Shown here piece by piece: positions 1 to 10,090 of a stretch of 64,000 nt of DNA. The DNA is from Anas platyrhynchos (Eukaryota; Chordata; Aves; Anseriformes; Anatidae). The position numbers and the translations under genes were made by a program. The first letter of the stretch is position 1. Each line of letters opens with the position of its first letter. The notes beneath the pieces were generated by a model that saw only the letters and a program-made list of their open reading frames with translations, was not told the origin of the DNA and did not search any database. The stretch lies in assembly GCF_047663525.1 (NCBI RefSeq), contig NC_092604.1, forward strand, positions 10,713,501 through 10,777,500, given 5' to 3'.

Positions 1-1310
1 AGCTCACCGGGCAGGAGGAGGACGGGTGAATGCTCACCCTTGAGATGGGCTTTGGGGGTTAAAGGGCAGAGCACAGCGGTCGGGGTGACCTCTGCCCATG
101 GACGCACAGCCCCTGGTGTCTGCCAAGCGGTGGGCACGTGCCCAGGGAGCCAAACCAGAGCAGCTCCGCGTGGGTTGCTCCTTGGGGTGTTTTGCAAGCT
201 CTCCATCCATTTGCCAAGAGCACTGCCCTCTGTAAACGGGGGGGAGCACCCTCCCGACCACCACAGCTCCCCGCTGCCCGGCCATGCCCTGAGCCCCCTG
301 AGAAGGACGAGCAGGGCTCGAGCCACCCCGAAACACACGGTCTGGATGGAGCGATCACCACTCCAACGCCTGGCTCGGGAGAAACGCAAGCAGAAACTGA
401 GGCACGATGGAAACCAAAGCCAGGTTGGAGCCCCGGGGCTGCCGGCAGAACCGTGCTTGCTGCGGCCGGCCCCACGCGGCGCGGCAGCACCAGCCCGGCC
501 GGTTCCAGCGGTGGCGGCACCCCGGGAGGCAGCACGGGCTCTGCCGGCTGCCTGCAGCAGCAGCCCTGGCGAGGAGCAGCTTCCCCGTGTGCTGCGTTGC
601 CTAACCGCCCACTCCCCGCCCTGAAATACCAGGGAAATTATTCATCCGGGAGCCAGCAACCTGAGCAGTGGCGGTGGCGTTTGGCCACGGGTGCCCCACG
701 GGGTCCGCGAGCACCCCATTGCCCCAGAGTGCGCGGCACCGCCGGCACATCCCATGGCCACGCTGCAGGAGCCCCAAACACCAGCCCCAAGTGTGGGCAC
801 TGATGCTGGCAAACCCCTCTGAACCTCCTTTTCAACACAAAGCTCTCCAGTTCTCCTCCTCCCCGTGCTGCAGAGCGGGCTCGTCCCACACCCTTTGCGC
901 CCTCGAGCCTCTCCTCTGGTGCTGGCTGGATCCTGCAAACAGCTCCCGAGGAGCAAACCCACCCAGGCTCGAACCCATAACAGCCTTTTACCTCCAGCAA
1001 CAGCATCCCAGCCCCCCTCACCCTCCTCTCTATGGCAAAGCCTCTCCAATTAGATTTTGGGAAGGACTCAGCCTTGGAGACACCGGGGACACGCTGCCCG
1101 ACGGGAGCCCAGCGCCGTCCCCGTGCCCAGCAGCCTCCAGGGCTGATAAAACACCTCCGAAAGGCAGTGAGCAGGCAGGGCTCCGGCTCGCTGGCATCCT
1201 GGCGGGTTTACGAGGGGATTTTAGCAGCACCAGGACCAGTCCCCGGATTAGAGCTCAGGCTTCAAAAGGAGCTGATGAGCGCGGGAGCCGAGGGCTGGAG
1301 TCACCACGGC
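1..1310. other. Intergenic, GC-rich, no gene seen
   Basis: No exon, RNA gene or transposon is recognised. Open frames occur on both strands but overlap each other, have arbitrary composition (Pro, Arg, Gly, Ala rich) and match no family I know, as expected of GC-rich DNA poor in stop codons. Confidence 0.6.
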
Positions 1311-1490
1311 TTAAAAGGGAAGGCTGCACATTATAAATAGCTGCCTCCCTGGCAGCACATCTGTTTCAGGCAGCGGCTCTGGAAGGCTGCGCCTGTTCTG
1401 TTTTGGCTATTTTGGGGGGGGAAGAGATTTGAAACTCACTCATTATTATTGTTTGCCCGAGAGATGTGAATGATGCGCGTTTCTTCTGTG
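1311..1490. promoter_or_regulatory. Candidate non-coding element with a MEF2 site
   Basis: An AT-richer island in GC-rich surroundings. TTATAAATAG at 1331-1340 fits the MEF2 consensus YTAWWWWTAR on the minus strand. An E-box (CATCTG) follows within about 30 bp. This combination is typical of muscle or mesenchymal enhancers, but the function is inferred from motifs only. Confidence 0.3.
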
Positions 1491-1498
1491 CCTTTTGG

Positions 1499-1540
1499 AA
1501 AAAAAAAAAAAAAAAAAAAGGAAAAAAAAAAGGAAAGGAA
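1499..1540 (+). repeat. Poly(A)/A-rich tract
   Basis: A run of about 21 A followed by interrupted A runs. No retrocopy body is recognised upstream of it, so it is called simple sequence rather than a retroposon tail. Confidence 0.85.
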
Positions 1541-1825
1541 ACAAAACGGGATGTGTTTCAAAGCGTGCTGCTGCTGCAGTCGGGTCCCCAGGAGCTGCAG
1601 CTTGTGCTGGGCTGTGGTACCCACACCCCGTGCCACCGGCTCGAGAGGTGATGGCACTGGATGTGGCAGCACCACGCCAGCCCTGGGGACGGCCACAGGA
1701 GGGGACAACAGAGCCCTCCCCGCTCAGCCGTGAGCCACGGGACTGAAACCAGGCACTGCCGTGGCTCTGAGCCCTCCGGGTGCTGCGGGAGATGCCAAAG
1801 CCCTGGGAGGGCAAGCTTGGCACGG

Positions 1826-2077
1826 CGGGGATGGGGTGGGGTGGGTTATGGGGAGGGGATGAGGTGGGGATGGGATGGGGATGGAGATGGGAATGGAATG
1901 GGGACTGGGATGGGATGGGATGGGATTGGGGATGGGATGGGGATGGAATGGGAAGGGATTGGGGTGGGGATGGGCATTGGGAATTGGGAATGGGGACTGG
2001 GAATGGGGATGGGGATTGGGATGGGGTGTGGATTGGATGAGATGGGGATGGGGTATGGGGATGGGGATGGGATGGGA
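1826..2077 (+). repeat. GGGATG/GGGAATG-type minisatellite
   Basis: About 250 bp of imperfect 5-7 bp units (GGGATG, GGGGATG, GGAATG). Strand asymmetry is extreme: almost no C on the plus strand. Open frames across it encode Gly/Met/Trp or Pro/His/Ile repeats and are artefacts of the array. Confidence 0.9.
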
Positions 2078-2496
2078 CAGACGTTGCCGTCCCAAGGATG
2101 CTCCACCACCACCAGCAGCACTCTTGGGGACACGTCTCCATCCCTCGAGGTGCCGATGGCTCGCAGGGCACCACCTTCCCCGGGCAGGGCAGGGCAGAGC
2201 AGGATCTGCCCGGGGCGAGCAGAGGAAGGCGGCTGGGGTCTGGTGGCAGCAGATCAGCCCCGCGGCGCCCGTCCCGGCCCGAGCACGGCCGTGCAGCCCA
2301 GCGCCGGCTCATTAATCACTCAGCACCGCCGCGGGATCGAGGGCCTCACCGCCCGCCGCCAATCCCCGCGCCGTTACCACAGAAACAACCCTTACCCTTC
2401 ACAGGCTTCAAAGGGTTTTGTGCGTGTGCCTGTGTGTGTTTCTGCATTTCTTTCCCCCCCCCTTTTCCCTCCCTCCCCTTTCCCCGGTTGTTGTTT

Positions 2497-2514
2497 TGTG
2501 TGTGTGTGTGTGTG
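2497..2514 (+). repeat. (TG)9 microsatellite
   Basis: Perfect TG dinucleotide run of 18 bases, followed by a short CG run. Confidence 0.9.
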
Positions 2515-2697
2515 CGCGAGCGAGAAAAGAGTTTTTTTTCTCCTTCCCGGGAAGCGCTTGGCACCGGGGCTCAGATCATGTGAAAAGCGAGCGAGGGAGA
2601 GACAGGCAGACGGAGCAAAGGCGAACAAGCAGAGTCGTGATAGTTGCAAGGCTGTCGGGGGCTTCGGGAAGGAAAAAGGGAAGGGTTTTGTGCGTTG

Positions 2698-2729
2698 TTT
2701 TTTTTTTTTTTTTTTGGGGGGGGGGGGGG
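2698..2729 (+). repeat. T18-G14 homopolymer junction
   Basis: A T run is followed directly by a G run. The lengths may be unreliable, because such junctions are prone to sequencing error. Confidence 0.8.
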
Positions 2730-2754
2730 ATATGGGGGAGAGAGGCGGCTGCGG

Positions 2755-2840
2755 TGGTAACGACTCAAAAATAAATATTTATACGGGGAGAGTTTTAAAA
2801 CCCTATTTTGCATCGTTCTGATAAATTATTCATCCGCTGG
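2755..2840. promoter_or_regulatory. Candidate AT-rich non-coding element
   Basis: A sharply bounded AT-rich block with forkhead/MEF2-like words (AAATAAATATTTAT) and a TAAATTATT core, next to the homopolymer junction. Called on composition and motif density only. Confidence 0.3.
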
Positions 2841-4362
2841 TTTCTCCCTGCCTGCCTCTCCTGTTGGGGAGCCGGGAAGGGGGCTGGTGGGGAGGGTTAG
2901 GGGGTGGATGAAAGGGGGTCACGGATGAACAGGACCCAGAAACGGGGCCACCCCATGCCCACGGGCATCCTGGAGACAGGGGCTGGGGATTTGGGGAGCG
3001 GAGAAGGACCCAGCCCCAGCTCGAGGCTGACGATACCAGATGGTGCGGGGTCAGGAGAGGTGGGAGCTCCACAGCTCCCGACCCCCTGCCCACAACCCTT
3101 TACCCCCACACATGTGCCAAAGCAGGGGAGGGGATGGGGGAGCCCTGCACCACCTGGGGCACGGCTTCCAGGACCCGTCCTCTCCATTTCTCTTCCACCC
3201 ACGTGCTTCCACCCAGCGCAGCCCCCTGCAAAGCTCGCTGTGGGCTCCCCGTAAGGACCTTCGGCAGCGTCCTCGAGGCTGCCCCAGCCTCGATCCTGAC
3301 CCCTCTGGGCACAGCAAAACGTTTGTTTTGGTCGCTCTTGCGTGTCCCAGTGGGCTCTGATTGCAGCTGCCGTCATTCCCACTGGCGTACGAGGGCTGAA
3401 AAGAGCCCCCGTGCACAAAGGAAAGGTTTTTTTTTTGGAGGAGCGGCTTCGCCGGGGCTATTTCCAGGCTTGCTGCAGTCGCGAGCCTGCCAGAACTGCT
3501 GCAACAGAGACAAAAAGCACGGAGAGGGAAAGCAAAGAGCCCGGCTGAGCAAGGCACAAAAAGCTCATTGCCTTGCCCAAGGCTTCCAGCACACAGAAGG
3601 GGAGCCGAAGGGGGACAGCGGGGATGAAAAATGATCTTTTGGGTCACCCTGCTCCCCCCGGCTCCCCACAGCCATCCCCGACAGCTGCCCCCATGCCCTG
3701 CCCCTGGGGACATGCAGGCAGCCCCCTCGGTGCCTCAGCCACGAGATGTTTGAGCACCAGACCTAAATCTCCCTCAGCGCCGCAGTTTGAGCCCGTAACT
3801 TCTTGTCCTACCCACGGGAGGACGCGGGGAATGGTTTATTCCCACCCTGTTTGCGGCAGCCGCTGACACGTTTTTGAAGGCTGTTATCACATCTCACCTT
3901 CAGTCTCAGACCTTTTCATGAAAGATGGAGCAGGAACACGGGGCTGCGACGGGGAGGAAGGACAGAATAACAACGAGGGGTTTTCTGGATCACACGTGGG
4001 AACCAGGAAACCCGGTGAAAAAGGCAGGGAGCCAAGGCAAGGGGCAGCACACAGCGCTGAAAAGCAGCCCCGGTGCCCGCAGCCAAGTGCAGGGCACGGG
4101 GAGGGACGCCGGAGACAGATCAGCGGAGAGGAAAAGCGGTGAAACGAGGGTCGTGGTGACATGGTTGAGAGCTTGGAGACAAAATGGGCCCTGGGTTCCC
4201 ATGCAAGGCGATCTGGCTGCTGTGCCTGATCCGAGGAGCTCACTGGCCTTGCTGTCACCGTTCCTTGCGCCTGGCAGCGTGCCGCCGGGTGCTGCCCAGC
4301 CAGGCTGGAGAGGTGCAAGAGAGGAGCACGGAGAGGGGAAGAGCAGGAACCCGGCGCTGCGA
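2841..4362. other. Intergenic, no gene seen
   Basis: GC-rich sequence without recognisable exons or repeats. A weakly AT-rich stretch at about 3,830-3,910 carries a GATA-type TTATCA word, too little to call an element. Confidence 0.55.
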
Positions 4363-4435
4363 TATGCTCATCACGCCTTTACACGTGTCAAACGTCCTTA
4401 CGAGAAGGAGATAATCTAATTTGATAAGGGAGAGG
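4363..4435. promoter_or_regulatory. Candidate element: E-box, GATA and homeodomain words
   Basis: A compact block containing a CACGTG E-box, GGAGATAATC (GATA) and CTAATTTGATAAG. It lies about 150 bp upstream of a CR1 remnant and could instead be unrelated AT-rich sequence. Confidence 0.25.
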
Positions 4436-4587
4436 GTAGAGGAGCAACACTGTGGGCACGGATATCAGGAGCAGGAAACAAAGGAGAGGCTGCGGCAGGC
4501 ATCTGCTCCAGACCCCCAGGACTTGAGGAGAGAAAGAAAGAACAAAAAGATTCCTGCACCAACTATCAAAGAGCTCGCAAACACAGG

Positions 4588-4805
4588 ATACTTGTACTCA
4601 GGGGGCACTTTAACCACCCAGACATCTGTTGGGCGACAAACACATCAAACCCCAGCCGGAACGGTCCCGTAGTTGTGCGGAGGACGATTTACAGATGAAG
4701 GAAGTAGAAAGGGCTCCACGAATCTACTCGCCAGTAAAAAAAAAAAAGAAGCTGTTAAAAAGGCAAGCGTAATGGGGGGAAGTTTGGAGCCTGTGATCAC
4801 AAGCG
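4588..4805 (+). mobile_element. CR1 LINE ORF2 endonuclease remnant
   Basis: In one plus frame, 4603-4632 reads GHFNHPDICW, matching the CR1 APE-endonuclease signature GDFN.PDICW with the conserved Asp replaced by His. About 75 bp downstream, GGGCTCCACGAATCTACTCG and the following bases align loosely at the nucleotide level with the CR1 stretch encoding APLDLLLTNREGLVG and the GG.LG.SDHE motif. Frameshifts, stops and an A12 insertion break the frame, so the copy is dead. A CR1 3' end lies about 1 kb downstream in the same orientation and may derive from the same insertion. CR1 identity is from motif memory, not a search. Confidence 0.6.
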
Positions 4806-5814
4806 ACACGAATTCGCCCGAGCAAGGACCCAGCGGCACGAGATATTTATTGGCAGCAAAGAGGGGATGTGGCTGCTTAGGGACACCATGGCTGATAACA
4901 GGGGACAGAAAAAGCTTCCCAAAAGCTAAAGAAGGAAGAGAAGCAGAAGAAGCAGCCCTTTGCATCGGAGACAGCCCTAAACTCTTGCCCATAGTGAGGG
5001 GAGGTGAAGGGACAACCGGGCTGCCTGCAAGAGCTCCGGACTCGTGGGCACCCAGGCTTTCTGTGCCTGTTGCACGAACAGAACCAACCCTTGCACATCA
5101 CCGGAGGAGCTGAGCACGTCCAAACACCCAGCCCCTTCTCGAACATCCCCCCTTGATCCCTCTGATGGTGCCAAAAGCAGAGACGAGGGCTGTGCTTTGC
5201 ACAGGGCTGGGCACGGCCAGGCTGTTGTTCTGCTCTGGCTGCTGCCTGACCCCCCCTGAGATGCGGGGGCACGTCCGTGCGGGCTGCTGGAAAGGGCTTT
5301 CACAACACCCGGGCGCTGCAGAGACACAAAACACTCTTGCACAACTGGAGATGCAAAAGTAAACATCCCTGACAAGCCTGCGCCGCAGCCGAGGGGGTTT
5401 CCCAGGGCAAAAAAAAAAAAAAAAAAAGCCCATTTTTGGCTCAGGAAAGGAAAAAGGAGCCCCTCGGAGGTGGTTTTGGGGAGGATTTTGGGGAAAGGTG
5501 CTCCAGGCAGAGCCTCGGGGGGCGCAAGCAGGAGGAGGCTGCCAGCAGCTCCCCCGTGGTGCTCCCTCCCCGCAGCCCCATGCCGTGTGGGGCGCCCAGC
5601 CAGGATCAGCAGCTCTGTAAAACAGGGCTCTGGCTCTGTGTAACGGGGTTCAGAACTCAAACAAACATGAAAATCCGGCCCTTGGATGTTTAAAGGACCT
5701 AAATTTTGTCAAAAGGACAAAAAAAACCTCCATCTCTCTTCCAGAATGGAAGAGGAAGGGGGCACCTCGTCCCCTGCTTCCCACCCCACGAGCCAGGACC
5801 TTGGTTTGGGGGAG
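4806..5814. other. Sequence between the two CR1 pieces
   Basis: No reverse-transcriptase motif (such as a YADD-type box) is recognised here, so either the CR1 body was deleted or the flanking pieces are separate insertions. It includes an A19 run at 5409-5427. Confidence 0.4.
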
Positions 5815-5888
5815 GACTGGTTAGTGTCAGGTCAGAGGTTGGACCAGGAGATCCTGGAGGTCTCTTCCAACCTAGATGTGATTCTGTG
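5815..5888 (+). mobile_element. CR1 LINE 3' end
   Basis: The block GGTTGGACCAGGAGATCC, then GGAGGTCTCTTCCAACC and GATTCTGTGA, is the hallmark 3' terminus of avian CR1, which ends in short ATTCTRTGA-type repeats. The orientation is plus. As with most bird CR1 copies, only the 3' end is clearly kept. It is the strongest single indicator of a sauropsid genome here. Confidence 0.9.
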
Positions 5889-7544
5889 ACTTCTTCAGCC
5901 TTCTTGGTCACCTCCAAGCAGGTGCAAAGCCCCAAGATCTGCAACTTCAACCAACAGGACGTTAAAAGGCAATCTCATCACCTGGGGACGGGAAAAGCTG
6001 CCCTGCTTTTGGCCACCAAAGGTGGTTCCCACATTTCGGTGCTGGCCGGTGCACACCGTTTCCCATTTTACTCCTACAGACGTAGAGCTGGGTATACAAG
6101 TGTCCAAGTTTCACGGGTGCTGGCTTTGAAGTGCTCTGGAAAAATACAGCCACTAAAAAAAAAAAAAAGGAAGGAAAAGAAAGCAGCAGCAGCAGCCACG
6201 CACCACCCTTTGCTGGGAACACCTCTGGACACCTCGCCCTTCATTTACCAAACAGGAGACACCCCTGCTTTTTGGGACCGAAGCCCCAACTCTGTGTCTG
6301 TTTATCGGGAGAAAAACGGCGTATTTCCCCTATCACAAAATTATTGCCAGTGCCTGGATTTTTTCCCTAACCTCCAGCTAAAATCCTCTGAGCCGAAAAT
6401 GGACCGGCATACGAAATCCACGCTCCGACTCTCCGAGTTGGAGGCCTTCCCCCCCCCACTTTTCTCCCAATAAACAATTTTGCATATATTTAAACCTCCC
6501 TCCTCTGCTTTCCCAACTCCTCCTGCCTCGCTCCCCCCCACCCTCCCCAACCAAGAAATTACGAAAATCCGTCATTTCTCTCTTTTCCCTTGCACCTCCA
6601 TCTATCAGCGTTTCAAAGGCAGTCTCCTCGAATGCCGAGCGGAGCAGGAGATGGGCAGCGGTAATGGGAATGTGCTCCTGACTGTGCAAACCCACACAGA
6701 GAGTGAGGACAGGAGAGACTGCATTTGCATACATATTAAACGAGAGCAGTAAAAAATGCAGACGTGCAAACCATTTGGACATGGCTCGCCTCGGCGATGT
6801 GCCCTGCAAGGGAATCAATCTTCTGCATTCTTAAAGGGAAAAAACCTGTTACGGAGCAAAAAGCAAAGGCAGGAAGGCAGCCGCTCGCCAACACGGGCAA
6901 GGTTTGAAGATGATCTGACCTTCTGCCTTCGCTGGCAAAGGCTGCCACGTAGGAGTGAGTTTCCACCTCCAGCTCCTGTCCCTGGAGGGCGAGATCATGG
7001 GACCCCCATCCTGAGCCAACCCCGTGGCTCCTTGCTTGAGCTGGAGCCCAATGCTCCAGGCACAGAGACCCTGAAATAGCCCGAGCAGGGCTCCACGGAG
7101 GAAATAGGTGACACCTGGGCGCGCCGAAGAAGCCCAACCACCGCATCCCAGCTTGGCATCTGAAACCCAGAGAAGTGGGCAGGAAGGGTCACGTCCTGCG
7201 CTGGCCCTGGGTGCAATCCCAGTTGCAGCCAGCTCCAAAAATCGAGGCTCTGAGCCTGGAGAGCGTGGCTCCCCGCAATGGCTTCGGTCCAAAGCTTTCG
7301 GGAGTCTCTGCTGGCCTCGTGGAGCTTGGCATCTGCCCCGCCACAGCACTGTGCACGCAGGTTCCATGCCCCAGGACCCACCCCAAACTCACCTCCCTCC
7401 ATCCTACTGTCCTTCTGGGGATGTTCCCAAAATTGGATGTCACCCCCAAGACAAGCGCAGTGAGGTTACGGAGCAGAGCACCCCCAGGTGCCTGCAAGGG
7501 TGCGGAGCTAACGAGGCAAATCACACCGGCAGACCGACTGATTT
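5889..7544. other. Intergenic, with an octamer site
   Basis: No exons recognised. A moderately AT-rich part at 6,440-6,780 contains an exact octamer ATTTGCAT (6723-6730) and a TTTTGCATATATTT word near 6,478. The remainder is GC-rich with nothing identifiable. Confidence 0.45.
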
Positions 7545-7805
7545 CAAAGTCTGCAGGTTCAGATGCATAAAAAGTGCAAAATCAGGAACTTTGCGTTGCC
7601 ACTCAAGGAGCCACAAAGATAAAAGCGACGTTCTGGGAGTGAAGGTGCCGTGAATATTTCTCATCTGCACTTATAAGGGATATTTGGGACCAACGGCTTG
7701 ATTCCGCGTTAGCCTTGTTCAAATGAGATAATTTACATTCCCTGCCGGCTGCAAACAGGCTGTCAACATATTTACTTGTGTCAGCTTTCACTTCCCAACC
7801 ACGGC
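7545..7805. promoter_or_regulatory. Candidate conserved non-coding element (TEAD/forkhead words)
   Basis: An AT-rich island of about 260 bp in GC-rich DNA. It contains an E-box (CATCTG), TEAD-like ACATTCC (7735-7741) and forkhead TATTTAC (7769-7775, GTAAATA on the minus strand) beside GTCAACA. It has no open frame of note. Probably an enhancer; this is inference from motif clustering and composition. Confidence 0.4.
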
Positions 7806-8621
7806 GCTGAAAAAAACGCACGTGGGGAGCGGAGGTGAGCTCCGGGACCCTCAGGAACGGCGAGGACGGGGCCCGGTGCGGGCACCCCGGAGGGCTCCAA
7901 GCCAGCCAAGCGCAAAGGTCCCTTGGGGAGGGACACGGGGAGGCACCAGCAGCTGCCGTCCTGTGTCACATCCCCCTGGCTCTGTCCTCCCTCTGTGACA
8001 CCGGGAGCTCGCCAGGCTCAGCTGTCCATCCCCGAAGGTCCCATGGCTGCAGATGGGCAGCGGGACGCGGCTCCGTGTCCCCATTACTGCGGGCACCACC
8101 TCCTGCTGCCCAAACCTCACCCCAGCAGGGCTCGGCCCCTCTGTTCCTGTGGGAAACGCTGGCTTGGAGCCTTCCTCCTCCTCCTCCTCCTCCCCTAGCT
8201 GCTACCCCCTGCTAGGGCCAGATTTAATCTCACCGCCCCGCCGGGAGGCGGCTGACTCAGCCCCGCCTGCCCTTGCACCTACAGACCCTAAAGGGGAACG
8301 GGGATTTTCGGCTAACCTTCCCCACCAGCCCCTCTCCGTCCAGGTTCCCCCAAGCCGTGGTCATCAAGGCTGTGTTTAATTACCCCTCTGCCCACCTCCC
8401 AACAAGCCCCCCGTCCGGAGAAGCAAACGAAGCGAATGTGGATTCTCCGGTGGCTCATAAGGGTTGGGTTCGCACACAGTTGCCGAGCGCTCGAGTCTCT
8501 CCTCTTTAGCCACCCACCCATTTTCACAAGACTTGCGGGAGCCGTGCAAGAGCTCTACCCTTCAGCCAAACGTAATTGAAACTCGTCGCTGGGTAGAAAA
8601 CAGGGGGAGGCGGGAACAAAT

Positions 8622-8647
8622 GGAGAGAGAGAGAGAGAGAAAGAAAG
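8622..8647 (+). repeat. (GA)n microsatellite
   Basis: Perfect GA run followed by GAAAGAAAG. Confidence 0.9.
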
Positions 8648-8914
8648 AGGCACGTACACGCACATGCACAGGCTGGATCGTGGAGGCCCTATTCCCTTAA
8701 AAAAAATAGGGAAAGAACAAAAAAAAATAAAAATTAAACCCAAAGTAAGACTACGGTGGCAATGGGCACCAGCTGAGCTGTTTGCTCGTGCCGCACGATC
8801 CCAGCCCTCCGGGTCAGCTGCTGGGGATTTGCCGGCACAAATGCTCCGGGCAGAGTCGGTGCCGCCGTTCGTGCAGCTCCCCGCACAAGAGCGGCCCCGT
8901 TCCCAACAGCACGC

Positions 8915-8975
8915 GGCGATATGTGGCTATTTTACGCTGCTAATTATAGGCTGATTACATTTTTTGCAGTCACGG
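8915..8975. promoter_or_regulatory. Candidate homeodomain element
   Basis: A short AT-rich block with TAATTA at 8941-8946 followed by GCTGATTAC, i.e. two homeodomain-type cores about 10 bp apart. It is probably the proximal part of the larger element starting near 9,080. Confidence 0.35.
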
Positions 8976-9079
8976 TGCCCCCCGTGAAAGGACGGCGATC
9001 CTGCCCCCACGAAAGGGCAGGATCTCAAAGGGGAACTTGGGGATTTCCACCCAAAAATGGGCCCCCGTCTCACCAGAGA

Positions 9080-9505
9080 CATAAAGGCAGAAGAAAGTGG
9101 AGTTCAAGAAAGCAACAGGAAAACAACTTTTTGGCTATTGTCATTTGGAAAGTGTAAATATATTGCTGATTGTGTTGATATTAGGCTCATATCAAATTAG
9201 CTAAATTTGATAATTGCCCGTACCGAGAACTTAAAGAAAAAAAAAAAAAAAGACACAACACAACCATCAAGTCTATTGCCACCGGCATCTGAAATGCCTC
9301 TTTTGGTTGAATAAATTTCTTTTTTTAGCTTATCTGGAGTTAATAAGAAAGTTATGGTGTAGCCACTATCCCAAACCAAGCCCCTTTTAATTCCATTAAT
9401 GACCAATCTCCCCTTGCGCCCTTTTTGACTGATCTTATTTTGGCATCAGCCTGACAGCCTGGAGCAACCGAGGGCCAGGGACTTTATTTATCACTTTGGG
9501 GTAGA
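9080..9505. promoter_or_regulatory. Large candidate conserved non-coding element
   Basis: About 425 bp of continuous AT-rich, non-repetitive sequence, one of the most distinctive islands in the desert. Homeodomain cores include AAATTAG (9194-9200), TAATTG (9211-9216), TTAATT (9387-9392) and ATTAAT (9395-9400). An A-rich run at 9,237-9,251 interrupts it. It lacks splice signals and a plausible coding frame. Most like a developmental enhancer; cross-species alignment would decide. Confidence 0.45.
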
Positions 9506-9659
9506 TTAAAAGACAGTAGGGGGAAAAAAAAAAAAGAAAAGGGAATTCTTTTGCATCCCCCTTGAGGCAACCTCACACGTCCAGGAGCTGGGAGCGAGGC
9601 TGCTGGGGCAGGAGGGCCAGGAGCACACACGAGGCGTCCCAGCACAAGTCAGCGATGTC

Positions 9660-10090
9660 AAACTCACCCCACGAGTGCCCCCGAATGACATTTTTAGAGA
9701 GGCTGTGTTATCTGAGCCTACGAAATTAGCGCCTCGCTCCAAAAGATGGTTCCTGCCAGCGTCGATGGCTGCGCCTCGCGAGGACCAAAGGTAAAGCACA
9801 GCCCTCGAGCCACAGCAAACCAAAAAAAAAAAATAAATAAATTATGCCTGCCGCTTGCCTAAATTAGGCAACCCACACGCACAATTCTTCAGGAATATCC
9901 AAGAGTCGTTTGTCTGAGAATTTAGCCGTAAAAGCATCGCCCTTCTGCCGAAGAGTTAACAGCCCTGGGAGTAAATCAGCGGGCTCGCTCTTGCTGGGGG
10001 ACTTCTCCCAGCGACACCACATTCCCACTTGGAGACAAGTTTCTTTGTTTGCTTTTCCCCAGTTATATAAGGGATATAAATTTTTGGTGC
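9660..10090. promoter_or_regulatory. Candidate element cluster
   Basis: Patches of AT-rich unique sequence at 9,680-9,760, 9,840-9,990 and 10,040-10,085, the last with TTATATAAGGGATATAAA. They may be parts of the 9,080-9,505 element broken up by A-rich simple sequence at 9,821-9,842. Confidence 0.3.

Noticed and set aside
1661..2821. A 386-codon frame rich in Gly, Met and Trp
   Set aside because: It runs through the GGGATG minisatellite; the repeat creates the frame.
637..2835. A shared 14-mer AAATTATTCATCCG at about 637-650 and 2822-2835
   Set aside because: A few such exact 14-mer pairs are expected by chance in 64 kb, and the flanks do not match.
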